A stretch of 64,000 bases of DNA from Luteithermobacter gelatinilyticus. Lineage in GTDB: Bacteria > Pseudomonadota > Alphaproteobacteria > Sphingomonadales > Emcibacteraceae. The notes beneath the pieces were generated by a model that was given only the letters and a program-made list of their open reading frames with translations, made no database searches and had not been told where the DNA came from. The position numbers were made by a program, and so were the translations under genes. This document shows positions 26,961 to 35,962 of the stretch, piece by piece (the first letter of the stretch is position 1; every line of letters begins with the position of its first letter). The DNA lies in assembly GCF_005849285.1 (NCBI RefSeq), contig NZ_CP040517.1, positions 564,501 to 628,500 of the forward strand. The letters are read 5' to 3'.

Positions 26961-27827
26961 TCAAGGCTGGAGTGGCAGCATCCGCCGGATGGAACTGAGC
27001 GGTGGTTTGTCCGTTTGCAGCCGAACGATGTCAATGACTTCCTTGAGCGGGTCGATGCTGACCCGCATATGATGGGCGTTGGCGTGCAGCAGATGCATAT
27101 CATCCAGCATGAACCCCACATGACCCGGAAAAAAGGCCAGGTCGCCCCGCTGGGGGACGTCATCATCGTCCAATACACGGCCGAGGGCGGCTTCCTGCAT
27201 GTCGCTGTCGCGGGGAACGGCAAGGCCGGCCGTGGCAAACGCCAGCTGTATCAGCCCCGAACAATCAATACCGGCACAGCTTTTTCCGCCCCACAGATAG
27301 GGGGCGTAGAGAAGCTTGAGGGCTTCGGACACGGGATCAGTGCCGAAATGGTTGCTGATATGGGTGGCATAAATCCAGCCGCCATCGGCCAGCTGAACGA
27401 ATCCTCCCTGTGGTGTCGGATCGACCACGCTCACCTCGGACATGAGATAAATCTGTCGCAAAGCGTGGCTTTTGGGATCCGGGGCCGAATAAATATGGGT
27501 GCTGAGCGCCTCCACATGATGGGTGGATGGAAAAATATCCGGGCTCAGATCCCCCAGTAGGCAATAGCCGACATAACCGTCTTTTTCCGCTTGGCCCCAG
27601 GCCCAGCCGTCCTTTTCCTCATAAACGGTAAAGAGTTCACCAAACAGAAGCTGGCTGCAGAGCGGCGCTGTCCTGTCCGGCCTGGCATACAGGGGAGCCA
27701 GCCCCGCGGCAACCTGATACCGCTGCCCTTTCACGAACCGGGCAGAGCTCACCTGACCTTCCAGATGCGCCGCTGCGATATCCTGCCGCCACGGCGTGAT
27801 CCTGGGATCATGGCTGGTTTCGGTCAT
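26961..27827 (-). CDS. NlpC/P60 (C40) peptidase with SH3-like domains
   Basis: Cell-wall endopeptidase of 288 residues. Two N-terminal SH3b-like domains (residues about 35-160) are followed by the C40 catalytic domain: Cys in GGKSCAGIDCSGLIQLAF, His in FFPGHVGFMLDD and a polar third residue in LLHANAHHMRV. The layout fits the family of gamma-D-Glu-diaminopimelate peptidases. No signal peptide is visible, so it is cytoplasmic or exported by another route. The ATG at 27827 has GGGGAGAATAG upstream. Confidence 0.9.
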   Translation of the reverse strand: MTETSHDPRITPWRQDIAAAHLEGQVSSARFVKGQRYQVAAGLAPLYARPDRTAPLCSQLLFGELFTVYEEKDGWAWGQAEKDGYVGYCLLGDLSPDIFPSTHHVEALSTHIYSAPDPKSHALRQIYLMSEVSVVDPTPQGGFVQLADGGWIYATHISNHFGTDPVSEALKLLYAPYLWGGKSCAGIDCSGLIQLAFATAGLAVPRDSDMQEAALGRVLDDDDVPQRGDLAFFPGHVGFMLDDMHLLHANAHHMRVSIDPLKEVIDIVRLQTDKPPLSSIRRMLPLQP

Positions 27828-27949
27828 TCTATTCTCCCCATATGCCCTTCTCGTCTTAGGATGTTACCGCCCGGGTATCCGGGTTATGAAAAAGTCTGAC
27901 TGTGTTATCGGTTTCCCTGTCGGATCAGGCCATTTTCTGCTTTTCCGGG

Positions 27950-28300
27950 TCAATGATTGGCGACCTGATTGGCTTTTTCCATCATTTCCGCAAAATCGGT
28001 GAGGAACACCGCCCCCTTGACGGTGCGCTGAATCAGAACATTGCGTTTGTCTTTTTCATCGCGGACCCTTTTGACAAACCCCAGGGCGCTTAAGGTATCA
28101 ATGGCACGGGTGATGACGGGTTTGGAAACCCCCAGACTAGCGGCAAGGCCCCGCACGGTATGCGGTTGTGCCTCAAGATAAACCCGCATCAGCACGGCCA
28201 TTTGCCGGGACGTAATATCCGGCAGTTTGTCGGTGACCGCATAGGTCAGGGTTTGCATCCACAGGCGCAGGCCCTTATGGCCGCTCAGTTCAAACTCCAT
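27950..28300 (-). CDS. MarR-type winged-helix regulator
   Basis: A 116-residue transcription factor with a winged helix: ITSRQMAVLMRVYLE, then VRGLAASLGVSKPVITRAID as the recognition helix and LSALGFVKRVRDEKDKRNV as the wing. The longer ORF upstream runs into the neighbouring aminopeptidase gene; the ATG at 28300 has AAGGGGGA six bases upstream and is the start used. It could regulate the adjacent peptidase genes, but nothing in the sequence proves it. Confidence 0.85.
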   Translation of the reverse strand: MEFELSGHKGLRLWMQTLTYAVTDKLPDITSRQMAVLMRVYLEAQPHTVRGLAASLGVSKPVITRAIDTLSALGFVKRVRDEKDKRNVLIQRTVKGAVFLTDFAEMMEKANQVANH

Positions 28301-28373
28301 GATGTCCCCCTTACTTATAGCCCGTGCCGGAGTGTGCCAAGGAATCGGCTTTTTCGCAACCGCTTTTGCGTTT

Positions 28374-29798
28374 TCACTTTTTGAATCTTTCGTGAAGATA
28401 GCTGTAAACCGTGCGCAGGGCCATGGCCTCGCCGCCTTTGGGGCGGCCGGGACGGTTCGCTTGATTCCAGGCATAGACATCCAGGTGCACCCAGTCTTTT
28501 GCCCCTTCAGTAAACTCCTTGAGAAACAGGGCCGCGGTGATGGCTCCGGCGAACGAGCTGCTGCCGTTGTTGTTGAGATCGGCAATGGGGCTTTTCATGT
28601 CCTCAAGATAAGGCGCATATAGCGGCAGTCGCCAAACGGGGTCCCCCTCGCGGACGGCATGCCGGGCCAAGGCGTCGGCAATCTGTTGGCTGTCAGTAAA
28701 AAAGGGCGGGATGTCAGCGCCCAGCGCCACGCGGGCCGCTCCGGTGAGCGTGGCGAAGTCGATCAGCAGATCGGGGGTTTCTTCTGCCGCCAGGGCCAGC
28801 GCGTCAGACAGCACAAGACGTCCTTCCGCGTCCGTATTGCCCACTTCCACGGTGAGGCCCTTATAGGTGCGGATAATGTCGCCGGGCCGGAAGGCGTTGC
28901 CTGAAACGTTGTTTTCCACCGCCGGGATAAGCACTCTGAGGCGAAGATTCAGTTTCTGTTCCATAATCATTTGCGCCAGGCCCAGAACATGGGCCGCTCC
29001 GCCCATATCTTTTTTCATCAGCAGCATAGCGCTGGACGGTTTCAGGTCCAGCCCGCCGGTATCGAAACAGACGCCCTTGCCCACCAGAGTGACTTTCGGA
29101 GCGTCTGGGTTGCCCCAGCAGAAATCAATCAGCCGCGGGGCCTTCTCCGCTGCCCGCCCCACGGTGTGGATGGCGTTATAGCCCTTGTTCAGCAATGCTT
29201 CTCCGACCGTTACGTCATAAGCCGCCCCGAACCGTCCGGCGATTTCTTCGGCCACGGCCGCCAGGTCGTCCGGTCCCATATCACAAGTGGGGGTGTTGAC
29301 CAGATCCCGGACCAGAAAGGTGCCGCGCACCACACTGGCGATCCGCCCTGTATCGGTAGCCTCCGGAAGCACAAGGCGTACACTTTCGGCGGGTTTTTCC
29401 GGCAGATAACGGTTAAATTGATACCGTCCCAGGGCCCAGCCGAGGGCGGCATGATACAGGGCATGTTCATCAGGCGCTTGGTTGAGGTGGGACGCCAGAT
29501 GATAATCCCCCGCCGGCAGGGCAGCGGACAGGGCGCCAAAGGCCCAGGGGTCGGCGCTTTCTTTTCCTTCGCCCAGTCCCAGGACAACCCCGTCGATACG
29601 GCCGTCCGGCCCGGCAAATTTTAGGACCGCATAGCGGCTGGCAGTAAAGTCGTTGGCGGTGACCCAGTTCTGCCGCTCTGCCGGCAGGGCGGCAAACCAC
29701 GCCTTGAAGGTGCTTTTGCTGACGGTGGTGATGGGAATGCTTTTCCCGGTGGCCTGGGTGAACAAGGAGGATAACTCTTCTAGATGCGCGTTGACCAC
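28374..29798 (-). CDS. Leucyl aminopeptidase family (M17) metallopeptidase
   Basis: Cytosolic dinuclear-metal aminopeptidase of 474 residues. The metal-site motifs are VGKGVCFDTGGLDLKPSS, MKKDMGGAAHVLGLA and the family signature NTDAEGRLVLSDAL, followed by DFATLTGAARVALG. The N-terminal domain differs from that of PepA, as in the PepB-like group. It begins with GTG at 29798 (GAGG upstream). It is on the same strand as the MarR-type gene, 73 bp downstream. Confidence 0.93.
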   Translation of the reverse strand: MVNAHLEELSSLFTQATGKSIPITTVSKSTFKAWFAALPAERQNWVTANDFTASRYAVLKFAGPDGRIDGVVLGLGEGKESADPWAFGALSAALPAGDYHLASHLNQAPDEHALYHAALGWALGRYQFNRYLPEKPAESVRLVLPEATDTGRIASVVRGTFLVRDLVNTPTCDMGPDDLAAVAEEIAGRFGAAYDVTVGEALLNKGYNAIHTVGRAAEKAPRLIDFCWGNPDAPKVTLVGKGVCFDTGGLDLKPSSAMLLMKKDMGGAAHVLGLAQMIMEQKLNLRLRVLIPAVENNVSGNAFRPGDIIRTYKGLTVEVGNTDAEGRLVLSDALALAAEETPDLLIDFATLTGAARVALGADIPPFFTDSQQIADALARHAVREGDPVWRLPLYAPYLEDMKSPIADLNNNGSSSFAGAITAALFLKEFTEGAKDWVHLDVYAWNQANRPGRPKGGEAMALRTVYSYLHERFKK

Positions 29799-29856
29799 GA
29801 CAGTGACCTCATTTTGTTTTAGCTGAAGGAATAAGTGTCGTCATGTTTTTCGTATT

Positions 29857-29895
29857 TAGGAGTGAATTGCGTCGATCTCATCACAATTCACTCTA
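29857..29895. repeat. Dispersed palindrome, divergent copy
   Basis: TAGGAGTGAATTGCG...CACAATTCACTCTA, 39 bp, with one inserted G in the left arm. It is followed by two degenerate ACAACTTACTCT copies (to about 29925). Confidence 0.8.
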
Positions 29896-29934
29896 TCACC
29901 ACAACTTACTCTACAACTTACTCTGGCTCTTCGC

Positions 29935-30636
29935 TCACTTTACATCACAAACCAGCAATGACACGTCGGCGAAGCTGCGGCGGCCTTCGATAATGCTGAA
30001 CCGGTATTCCTTGTCTCCGAGCACCAGGCTGTGAAAAATCGGCAGCACGCCGCTGGCGTCTTGGCTTTCTCCGCCGGGCAGGGTAAAGGTTACGGTCACC
30101 GGTTTTGTGGGATCATACCAGGCTTCCGGGTTTCCGTCTTCATTGAGGGTCGGGCTGCCGCTGCCGTTAATGGTGATCAGGCCGCGTTCAAAGCTGATGC
30201 TGCTGGCGTCTGCGGGACTGACAATGGTGCCGATGCGAAAGCGTTTGGCTTCGGATTGCGTGCCGCAACTTTGTTTTGCGGTGAGGCCGCCGATGAGACG
30301 TGCCATGCGGGCCACGTCCACCCCATCTGCGGATTTCTGATTGACCACTTCGAGAAGGTCCCGCACGTCCTGGTCGGGAATCAGATCTTGCAATTGTTGC
30401 AGCATGGCAGTGGTTGTGCCCAGTTGTTTGCGCAGGTCTTCATTTTCTGCCAGCACCTGGTCATGTTTGGACTGAAGAAAATGGAAATTCTGTGCCGCTA
30501 TTTCCTGCCCCGTGTCAAAAGAAAGATACCCTACGCCACTGATCACGGCAATGAACAGAACCAGTTTGATCATCGCCCACATGCGGGCGGCGCGTCGTTT
30601 TTGCAGTTCTTTTTTGCGGGCCAGACCTAAAGACAT
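29935..30636 (-). CDS. Hypothetical protein with membrane anchor and coiled coil
   Basis: I do not recognise the family. The 233-residue protein has a basic N-terminus (ARKKELQKRRAARMW), one transmembrane helix (MIKLVLFIAVISGVGYLSF), a coiled coil (about residues 50-85, with KHDQVLAENEDLRKQLG) and a beta-rich C-terminal domain that would lie in the periplasm. Two Cys are present (QSCGTQ, LLVCDVK). It stands alone between two copies of the dispersed palindrome. Confidence 0.65.
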   Translation of the reverse strand: MSLGLARKKELQKRRAARMWAMIKLVLFIAVISGVGYLSFDTGQEIAAQNFHFLQSKHDQVLAENEDLRKQLGTTTAMLQQLQDLIPDQDVRDLLEVVNQKSADGVDVARMARLIGGLTAKQSCGTQSEAKRFRIGTIVSPADASSISFERGLITINGSGSPTLNEDGNPEAWYDPTKPVTVTFTLPGGESQDASGVLPIFHSLVLGDKEYRFSIIEGRRSFADVSLLVCDVK

Positions 30637-30790
30637 TTTGATGGTATGCTCCGGTTTTCTTGAAAATGTGCCCTAATGTGAAAAAACTGACCGGGGGATG
30701 CAAGTTTTTTTATGAGGGGCAAAGATTTTTAAGCTCCTAATAAAGCTTTTTAAGCTCTTAATAGAGAAAATAACGGGAAAGAGGGGTAGA

Positions 30791-30827
30791 AATGTCATTG
30801 CGAGACGCGTCCGCGACGAAGCAGGCT
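30791..30827. repeat. Widespread palindromic repeat
   Basis: GTCATTGCGAGACGCGTCCG continuing to CGACGAAGCAGG resembles the very common intergenic repeat with TCATTGCGAG...CGACGAAGCAATC seen in many proteobacteria. It lies between the hypothetical gene and paaE, next to the palindrome at 30844. Confidence 0.75.
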
Positions 30828-30843
30828 ACCCTGAATGAAAACC

Positions 30844-30881
30844 TAGAGTGAATTGGGCCACCCTATGCGCAATTCACTCTA
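30844..30881. repeat. Dispersed 38-bp palindrome, copy after paaE
   Basis: TAGAGTGAATTGGGC...GCGCAATTCACTCTA. It starts 15 bp beyond the paaE stop, at the end of the paa operon. Confidence 0.88.
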
Positions 30882-30896
30882 AAGTATAAGTATCGT

Positions 30897-31979
30897 TTAG
30901 CGGTGATCGAAATCCACCACCACCTTGTCGGTCAGCGGATGGGACTGGCAGGTCAGAATGAACCCAGCTTCCAGTTCGTCTTCCTCCAGGGAATAGTTCA
31001 CATCCATATTGACCTTGCCTTCGACCAGTTTGGCCCGGCAGGTACAGCACACCCCGCCCTTGCAGGCATAAGGCAGGTCCGCGCCCTGTTCAAGGGCGGC
31101 ATCCAGGATGTTGGTTCCGTCCATCTCCAGTTCAAATTCGGTGCTGTCCCCATCGAGAATGATGGTGACCTGGGCTTTTTGCCCGGACAGATCCTCCGCC
31201 CCTTCTTCATGGGCTTTCTGGGTGCCTTTCTTGACGGATGGCGAGGTGAACAGTTCGAAATGAATGTGTTTTTTGTCAACGCCCCGGCTTTGCAGCATGT
31301 CGGAAATCTCGTGGATCATGGTTTCGGGGCCACAGATATAATATTCATCCGCACCGCCGGCAGGGATCAGCTTGTCCATGATGGTGGCCGCCTTTTCCTT
31401 ATCAATGCGGCCCTGGAACAGCTCGACTTCGCTGTCTTCGCGGCTGAGGATGTTGATCAGGTTAAAACGTCCGATATAGGTGTTTTTCAGGTCCACCAGG
31501 TCTTCACGGAAGATAATGTCCTTGCGGGTTTTGTTGCCATAAACCAGGGTAAAGGTGCTTTGGGGTTCATAGGCCAGGATGGTCCGGATGATGGACATCA
31601 GCGGCGTAATGCCGGAACCGGCTGCAAACCCCACATAATGGTTTTCATGTTCCGGATCCAGTTCCGTGTAGAAATTGCCCATGGGGGTCATGACGTCAAT
31701 TTCGTCGCCTTCCTGCAGCGTTTCATTGGCGAAGCAGGAAAACATGCCGCCTTTGACTTTTTTAACTGCCACGCGCAGCTCGTTGTCAAATAGGCCGGAA
31801 CAGATGGAATAGGAGCGGCGGACATCCTCGCCGTTGATCAGGGTCTTAAGTGTCAGATATTGGCCCTGGATATAACGATATTCTTCGCGAAGGTGTTCCG
31901 GCACGTCAAAGGCGATGGACACGGTGTCTTCGGTTTCCCGCCGGATATTGGCGATCTTGAGTTTATGAAATGTCGGCAT
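30897..31979 (-). CDS. paaE: Phenylacetyl-CoA epoxidase reductase subunit PaaE
   Basis: Passes electrons from NAD(P)H to the di-iron epoxidase PaaABC. It is 360 residues long: an FAD domain (EDVRRSYSICS), an NAD(P) domain (AAGSGITPLMSII ... YICGPETMIHEI) and a C-terminal 2Fe-2S ferredoxin domain (CKGGVCCTCRAKLVEGKVN, with the last Cys in LTCQSHP). It is the last gene of paaABCDE and the numbering follows the usual operon. Confidence 0.95.
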   Translation of the reverse strand: MPTFHKLKIANIRRETEDTVSIAFDVPEHLREEYRYIQGQYLTLKTLINGEDVRRSYSICSGLFDNELRVAVKKVKGGMFSCFANETLQEGDEIDVMTPMGNFYTELDPEHENHYVGFAAGSGITPLMSIIRTILAYEPQSTFTLVYGNKTRKDIIFREDLVDLKNTYIGRFNLINILSREDSEVELFQGRIDKEKAATIMDKLIPAGGADEYYICGPETMIHEISDMLQSRGVDKKHIHFELFTSPSVKKGTQKAHEEGAEDLSGQKAQVTIILDGDSTEFELEMDGTNILDAALEQGADLPYACKGGVCCTCRAKLVEGKVNMDVNYSLEEDELEAGFILTCQSHPLTDKVVVDFDHR

Positions 31980-32044
31980 AACAGAATCCCTGAGCTTGAT
32001 GTTCAGACGTCAGTTCCGGCGCCGCCCATGGGCGCCGACGCATC

Positions 32045-32072
32045 CTTATACATTATGGCTTATACATTATGG
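32045..32072. repeat. 14-bp tandem duplication between paaD and paaE
   Basis: CTTATACATTATGG occurs twice in a row (32045-32058, 32059-32072) just after the paaD stop. A GC-rich palindrome (GGCGCC...GGCGCC) lies nearby at about 32017-32036. Confidence 0.8.
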
Positions 32073-32075
32073 GTT

Positions 32076-32594
32076 TTATATACATTTGAAATAATCGAAC
32101 GGTTCCTTGCAGTCGAGACACCGGTACAGCGCCTTGCAGGCGGTGGAGCCGAACTCGCTGATCTGTTCGGTGTGATTTGATCCGCAATGAGGGCAGTCCA
32201 CTTCCTTCTGGCCGCCGAACAGAACCTTTTTATTGCTGGTGCTTTTTTCTGGCGGGGCAATGCCAAACTGGCGCAGTTTTTCGCGGCCGCTTTCGGTCAT
32301 CCAGTCGGTGGTCCAGGCGGGCGCAAGCACGGTCTTGATCCGGTGATTTTTCAGGCCATGATTGTTGAGTGTGGCGCGGATCTCTTCCTCCAGCATATAC
32401 ATGGCGGGGCAGCCGGAATAGGTGGGGGTGATGGTGACGACCAGTGTGCCGTCATCTTCAAAGCTCACCTCCCGGGCAATACCCAGATCAACAATGGATA
32501 ATACCGGAATTTCCGGGTCCTTCACTTCTTCGAGAAGGGCCCAGATTTCCTTTTCCGTCTTCGGGGAACCGTGATGGGCTTGCGGGGTGGTCAT
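32076..32594 (-). CDS. paaD: Phenylacetyl-CoA epoxidase assembly protein PaaD
   Basis: Supports maturation of the phenylacetyl-CoA epoxidase. The product is 172 residues: a DUF59/MIP18-like domain (VKDPEIPVLSIVDLGIARE ... PTYSGCPAMYMLEEEI) and a C-terminal zinc ribbon (CPHCGSNHTEQIS ... CKALYRCLDCKEPFDYFK). The ATG at 32594 lies six bases after the paaC stop; the frame also has an upstream GTG overlapping paaC. Confidence 0.93.
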   Translation of the reverse strand: MTTPQAHHGSPKTEKEIWALLEEVKDPEIPVLSIVDLGIAREVSFEDDGTLVVTITPTYSGCPAMYMLEEEIRATLNNHGLKNHRIKTVLAPAWTTDWMTESGREKLRQFGIAPPEKSTSNKKVLFGGQKEVDCPHCGSNHTEQISEFGSTACKALYRCLDCKEPFDYFKCI

Positions 32595-32599
32595 GGCGT

Positions 32600-33364
32600 T
32601 TACCACTTGCACCCTGGATAGCGCCGCTGCATATATTGCAGTTCGCTGAGGATGTAGCCCATATATTCGCTGTGGCGGCCTTCTTTGCCCCCGGACTGCA
32701 TCCAGTTGTTTTCTGGCCGTTTGAGCGTAGCTTCAGCGAGCACTTCGTCCACGATGTCATCCCAGTCCGCCTTGAGCGCCTCGGTGTCCACGGCCACGCC
32801 GCTTTCTAGCAAACGTTTTTCTACATCGGTCATGGTGAACATTTCACCGGTGAACATCCAGACATCATTCACGGCTTTCTGGGCCCGTTCATGGCTTTCT
32901 TCGGTGCCGTCGCCCAGTCGGATCAGCCATTCACTGCTGAACCGCAGATGATATTTGACTTCTTTCAGCGACTTGGCGCCGATGGCGGCCAGTGTTTCGT
33001 CACTGGACTCGCTGAGTTTTTCATAAAACAGCTTGGCGAAGGCGCTGTAGAAAAACAGTTTCGCCATGCTATAGCCCCAGTCTTTGTTGGGCATTTCGGT
33101 AATCAGCACATTGCGGTAGTCCATTTCATCGCGCAGGTAAGCCACATCGTCTTCGGTTTTCCCTTCACCTTCCACTTCGGCGGCATAGGTGAACAGCTCC
33201 CGGGCCTGGCCGATATAGTCCAGCGCGCAGTTGGACATGGCGACATCCAGTTCCAGGGTTGGCGCCTTGTAACACCATTCAGAAAGCCGGTGTCCCATAA
33301 TTAGCGCATTATCCCCCAGATGGGTGGCGTATTTGACAAGATCTGTTTTGGCTGCTTCAGTCAT
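32600..33364 (-). CDS. paaC: Phenylacetyl-CoA epoxidase structural subunit PaaC
   Basis: Non-catalytic ferritin-like partner of PaaA, 254 residues. It has LVKYATHLGDNALIMGHRLS, LDVAMSNCALDYIGQARELF and EVKYHLRFSSEWLIRLGDGT. The ATG at 33364 is chosen because GGGAGA lies eight bases upstream; the longer frame overlaps paaB. Confidence 0.94.
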   Translation of the reverse strand: MTEAAKTDLVKYATHLGDNALIMGHRLSEWCYKAPTLELDVAMSNCALDYIGQARELFTYAAEVEGEGKTEDDVAYLRDEMDYRNVLITEMPNKDWGYSMAKLFFYSAFAKLFYEKLSESSDETLAAIGAKSLKEVKYHLRFSSEWLIRLGDGTEESHERAQKAVNDVWMFTGEMFTMTDVEKRLLESGVAVDTEALKADWDDIVDEVLAEATLKRPENNWMQSGGKEGRHSEYMGYILSELQYMQRRYPGCKW

Positions 33365-33411
33365 TTCACTATCTCCCGATATATCCGCATCAAGGTTTAT
33401 ATTGTGCGGGC

Positions 33412-33717
33412 TCACATTTTGCCCACTTCCTTGGGGATGTCGTAAAAGGTCGGATGACGGTAAATTTTGTCGTCAGCCGGTTCAAACAGACTGTCCTTGT
33501 CTTCCGGTTTGGATGCCGTGATGGCCTTGGAAGGCACAACCCAGATGCTCACCCCTTCGTTACGACGGGTATAGACGTCGCGGGCGGCTTCGATGGCTGT
33601 TTCCGGGTCCGTCGCATGGATGCTGCCCACATGTTTGTGGTCCAGACCGGCCTTGCTGCGGATGAATACTTCATAAAGGGGCCATTCCTTGTCATGGGAA
33701 TTCGGTTTTGTCGTCAT
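33412..33717 (-). CDS. paaB: Phenylacetyl-CoA epoxidase subunit PaaB
   Basis: A 101-residue subunit that bridges the PaaAC heterodimers. The family pattern WPLYEVFIRSKAGLDHKHVG, then HATDPETAIEAARDVYTRR and EGVSIWVVPS is clear. It lies between paaA and paaC in the usual order. The 109-bp gap to paaA contains a perfect 12-bp tandem duplication (33785-33808). Confidence 0.95.
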   Translation of the reverse strand: MTTKPNSHDKEWPLYEVFIRSKAGLDHKHVGSIHATDPETAIEAARDVYTRRNEGVSIWVVPSKAITASKPEDKDSLFEPADDKIYRHPTFYDIPKEVGKM

Positions 33718-33826
33718 GATCTTAGATCCTTAATCCTGTGTCAGTCTCGTTGCGCTTACTTGCCGCGATACCGGGCGTTACTGGGGCCCTTTCTCAGGCC
33801 CTTTCTCAGGCCCGTCTGAGGTATAT

Positions 33827-34822
33827 TCAGGCGGCTTCGCGTTTCTTTTTCTGTTTTTCGGCATAGGCGAGGGCGGCTTCGCGCACCCAGGCGCCTTCTT
33901 CATGAGCGCGGATGTGGTTTTCCATGCGCTGTTTGTTACAGATGCCGTTGCCGTTGATCACATTCATAAATTCTTCCCAGTCAATCTCGCCGTGATCATA
34001 ATGGCCGGTTTCTTCGTTCCATTTCAGGTCCGGATCCGGCAGGGTAATGCCCAGATATTCGGCCTGGGGCACGGTGGCGTCGATGAATTCCTGACGCAGC
34101 CGGTCATTGGATTTGCGTTTGATTTTCCATTTCATAGACTGGGCGGAATGTTGTGAATCCTTGTCGCTGGGGCCAAACATCATCAGGGCCGGCCACCAGA
34201 ACCGGTTGACGGATTCCTGAACCATGGCTTTTTGTTCGTCGCTGCCGCGGACCAGGGACAGCAGAAGTTCATATCCCTGGCGCTGATGGAAACTTTCTTC
34301 CTTACAGATGCGGATCATGGCCCGGCTGTAGGGGCCATAGGAGCACCGGCTTAAGGAGACCTGGTTGGTGATGGCCGCGCCATCCACCAGCCAGCCGATG
34401 GTGCCTATATCGGCCCAGGTGAGCGCCGGATAGTTGAAGATGGAGGAATATTTGGCTTTGCCTTCATGCAGTTGCCGGATCATCTCGTCCCGCGAGATGC
34501 CAAGGGTTTCCGCCGCGCTATAGATATACAGACCGTGACCGCCTTCATCCTGAATTTTGGCCAGCAGAATCGCCTTGCGCCGCAAGGACGGGGCCCGGGT
34601 CAGCCAGTTGCCTTCCGGCTGCATGCCGATGACTTCGGAATGGGCATGCTGGGACATCTGCCGGATCAGGGTTTTCCGATAGGCTTCAGGCATCCAGTCC
34701 TGGGGTTCAATCTTGATGTCGTCGTCGATCTTTTTCTGAAACAGTTCCTCCAGTTTGGCTTCGTCCTCGCTGGTGGGGTCAGCCAGTTTGATCGGCTTCT
34801 GAATGGAAGTATCTCCGTACAT
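33827..34822 (-). CDS. paaA: Phenylacetyl-CoA epoxidase catalytic subunit PaaA
   Basis: Di-iron monooxygenase that makes the ring 1,2-epoxide of phenylacetyl-CoA, the entry step of aerobic phenylacetate degradation. The product is 331 residues from the ATG at 34822, chosen over one 18 bases upstream because GGAGAGG precedes it. Strong matches include [19 protein letters not shown], the ligand helix [20 protein letters not shown] and [16 protein letters not shown]. It is the first gene of paaABCDE and the likely target of PaaX. Confidence 0.97.
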   Translation of the reverse strand: MYGDTSIQKPIKLADPTSEDEAKLEELFQKKIDDDIKIEPQDWMPEAYRKTLIRQMSQHAHSEVIGMQPEGNWLTRAPSLRRKAILLAKIQDEGGHGLYIYSAAETLGISRDEMIRQLHEGKAKYSSIFNYPALTWADIGTIGWLVDGAAITNQVSLSRCSYGPYSRAMIRICKEESFHQRQGYELLLSLVRGSDEQKAMVQESVNRFWWPALMMFGPSDKDSQHSAQSMKWKIKRKSNDRLRQEFIDATVPQAEYLGITLPDPDLKWNEETGHYDHGEIDWEEFMNVINGNGICNKQRMENHIRAHEEGAWVREAALAYAEKQKKKREAA

Positions 34823-34915
34823 TTTTGGTGGCCTCTCCATAAGAATTTAAACAATCCGGTGATCGGGGTGTCGGTGTTTAATATGTTACATAAAATTATA
34901 AAAATCAATACAAAA

Positions 34916-34927
34916 TGTATCACTTTG
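34916..34927. promoter_or_regulatory. Candidate PaaX operator upstream of paaA
   Basis: TGTATCACTTTG occurs here in the paaX-paaA gap and again at 35937-35948 in the paaX-paaI gap, the only two copies I noticed. PaaX of E. coli binds sites containing a TGATACA-type core, the complement of TGTATCA, so control by PaaX is a reasonable inference. Confidence 0.5.
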
Positions 34928-34959
34928 ACATATGATTGATTCTAAAAGGAAAATGTTTC

Positions 34960-35880
34960 CTATATGCCGCCAAAACGACGGAAAAACTCAGCCCCCGGGG
35001 CGGGAAGCGGGCCGTCGGCGGTTTCCAGAGTCGCAGAAAAATATTGTTCCGAGGCGCTCAGCAGCAGCCGGTAGATATTGCGGCACAGCTGATGGGCGGC
35101 GGTGCCTTCCCAGTGTGCCGGCAGCAGTTGCGTGGGCAGCAGCGGGTCTTTGAGCAGGATTTTCCGGTATTCGTGAATCATGAGGATCCTGAGCAGCGCG
35201 CATTCTTCATCCCGCGGCAGCGGTCCCTTGCGCAGGGCGTGATAGACGGGCCGGTAACGACTCAGAAAATCCTGATACAGCTGTCCCAGTTCCTCAAGGT
35301 CCCAGCATTCATGCACCAGGGTTTCCAGTGCCCGGCCGGACGTCATGTCATGCCGCGCCTTGGTCAGCAGAATCACGTCCTCATGAATATCGAGCAATTC
35401 GAGGGTCTGTTTCAGGGCCGGGAAATCCGGCAGGGGATGGGCCATCAGGCCGGAGGAGACAGTACCGAACCCCAGCCAGCCCAGTTCCTTGCGGGCCGCA
35501 TCCCGCTTTTGTTTCAGGTGTTGGGGCAGGATCACCAGACACCAACTGCCGTCCCAGTCGATAAGCGGGCCGGCATAAATGCGCGGCGTGGCGTTCTGAA
35601 ACCGGCGCCGGCCGCTGTCAGTTAGGCTGTAATAACTTTTTCGCCCGATCTGGGTGGCGCTGAGCCAGCTGTCCTTACTGAGGCGCGAGATGGTGGTTCG
35701 CACCAGTCGATCGCTGAGCCCCAGCGGCTCCAGGAAACTGATCAGGCTGCCCAGCCACACGGTGCCGCCACGAGGGGCGATGACATCTCCGTAAACCGTG
35801 ATGATCAGTGATCCGGCGCGGATCGGTTGCTGGCGGTGAAAGTCATCAATCAGTTTTTTTAATTGCGGGTTGCCTGACAT
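34960..35880 (-). CDS. paaX: Phenylacetate operon repressor PaaX
   Basis: Transcription repressor that responds to phenylacetyl-CoA, 306 residues. It has an N-terminal winged helix (SLISFLEPLGLSDRLVRTTI then SRLSKDSWLSATQIGRKSYY), a central domain and the conserved C-terminal HEYRKILLKDPLLPTQLLP. It lies just upstream of paaA on the same strand and divergent from paaI, with candidate operators in both gaps. Confidence 0.94.
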   Translation of the reverse strand: MSGNPQLKKLIDDFHRQQPIRAGSLIITVYGDVIAPRGGTVWLGSLISFLEPLGLSDRLVRTTISRLSKDSWLSATQIGRKSYYSLTDSGRRRFQNATPRIYAGPLIDWDGSWCLVILPQHLKQKRDAARKELGWLGFGTVSSGLMAHPLPDFPALKQTLELLDIHEDVILLTKARHDMTSGRALETLVHECWDLEELGQLYQDFLSRYRPVYHALRKGPLPRDEECALLRILMIHEYRKILLKDPLLPTQLLPAHWEGTAAHQLCRNIYRLLLSASEQYFSATLETADGPLPAPGAEFFRRFGGI

Positions 35881-35936
35881 GTTTTTATTCTTATCTGGGT
35901 AAATATATACATTTATTTTTTTATGAAACGATATTT

Positions 35937-35948
35937 TGTATCACTTTG
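35937..35948. promoter_or_regulatory. Candidate PaaX operator upstream of paaI
   Basis: Second exact copy of TGTATCACTTTG, in the divergent paaX-paaI gap and 14 bp before the paaI ATG, where a bound repressor would block transcription. Confidence 0.5.
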
Positions 35949-35962
35949 CGTGGGGGTGCACA

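Noticed and set aside
27950-28585. Long (211-codon) version of the MarR-type protein
   Set aside because: Its first half runs through the aminopeptidase gene; a good ribosome site precedes the ATG at 28300.
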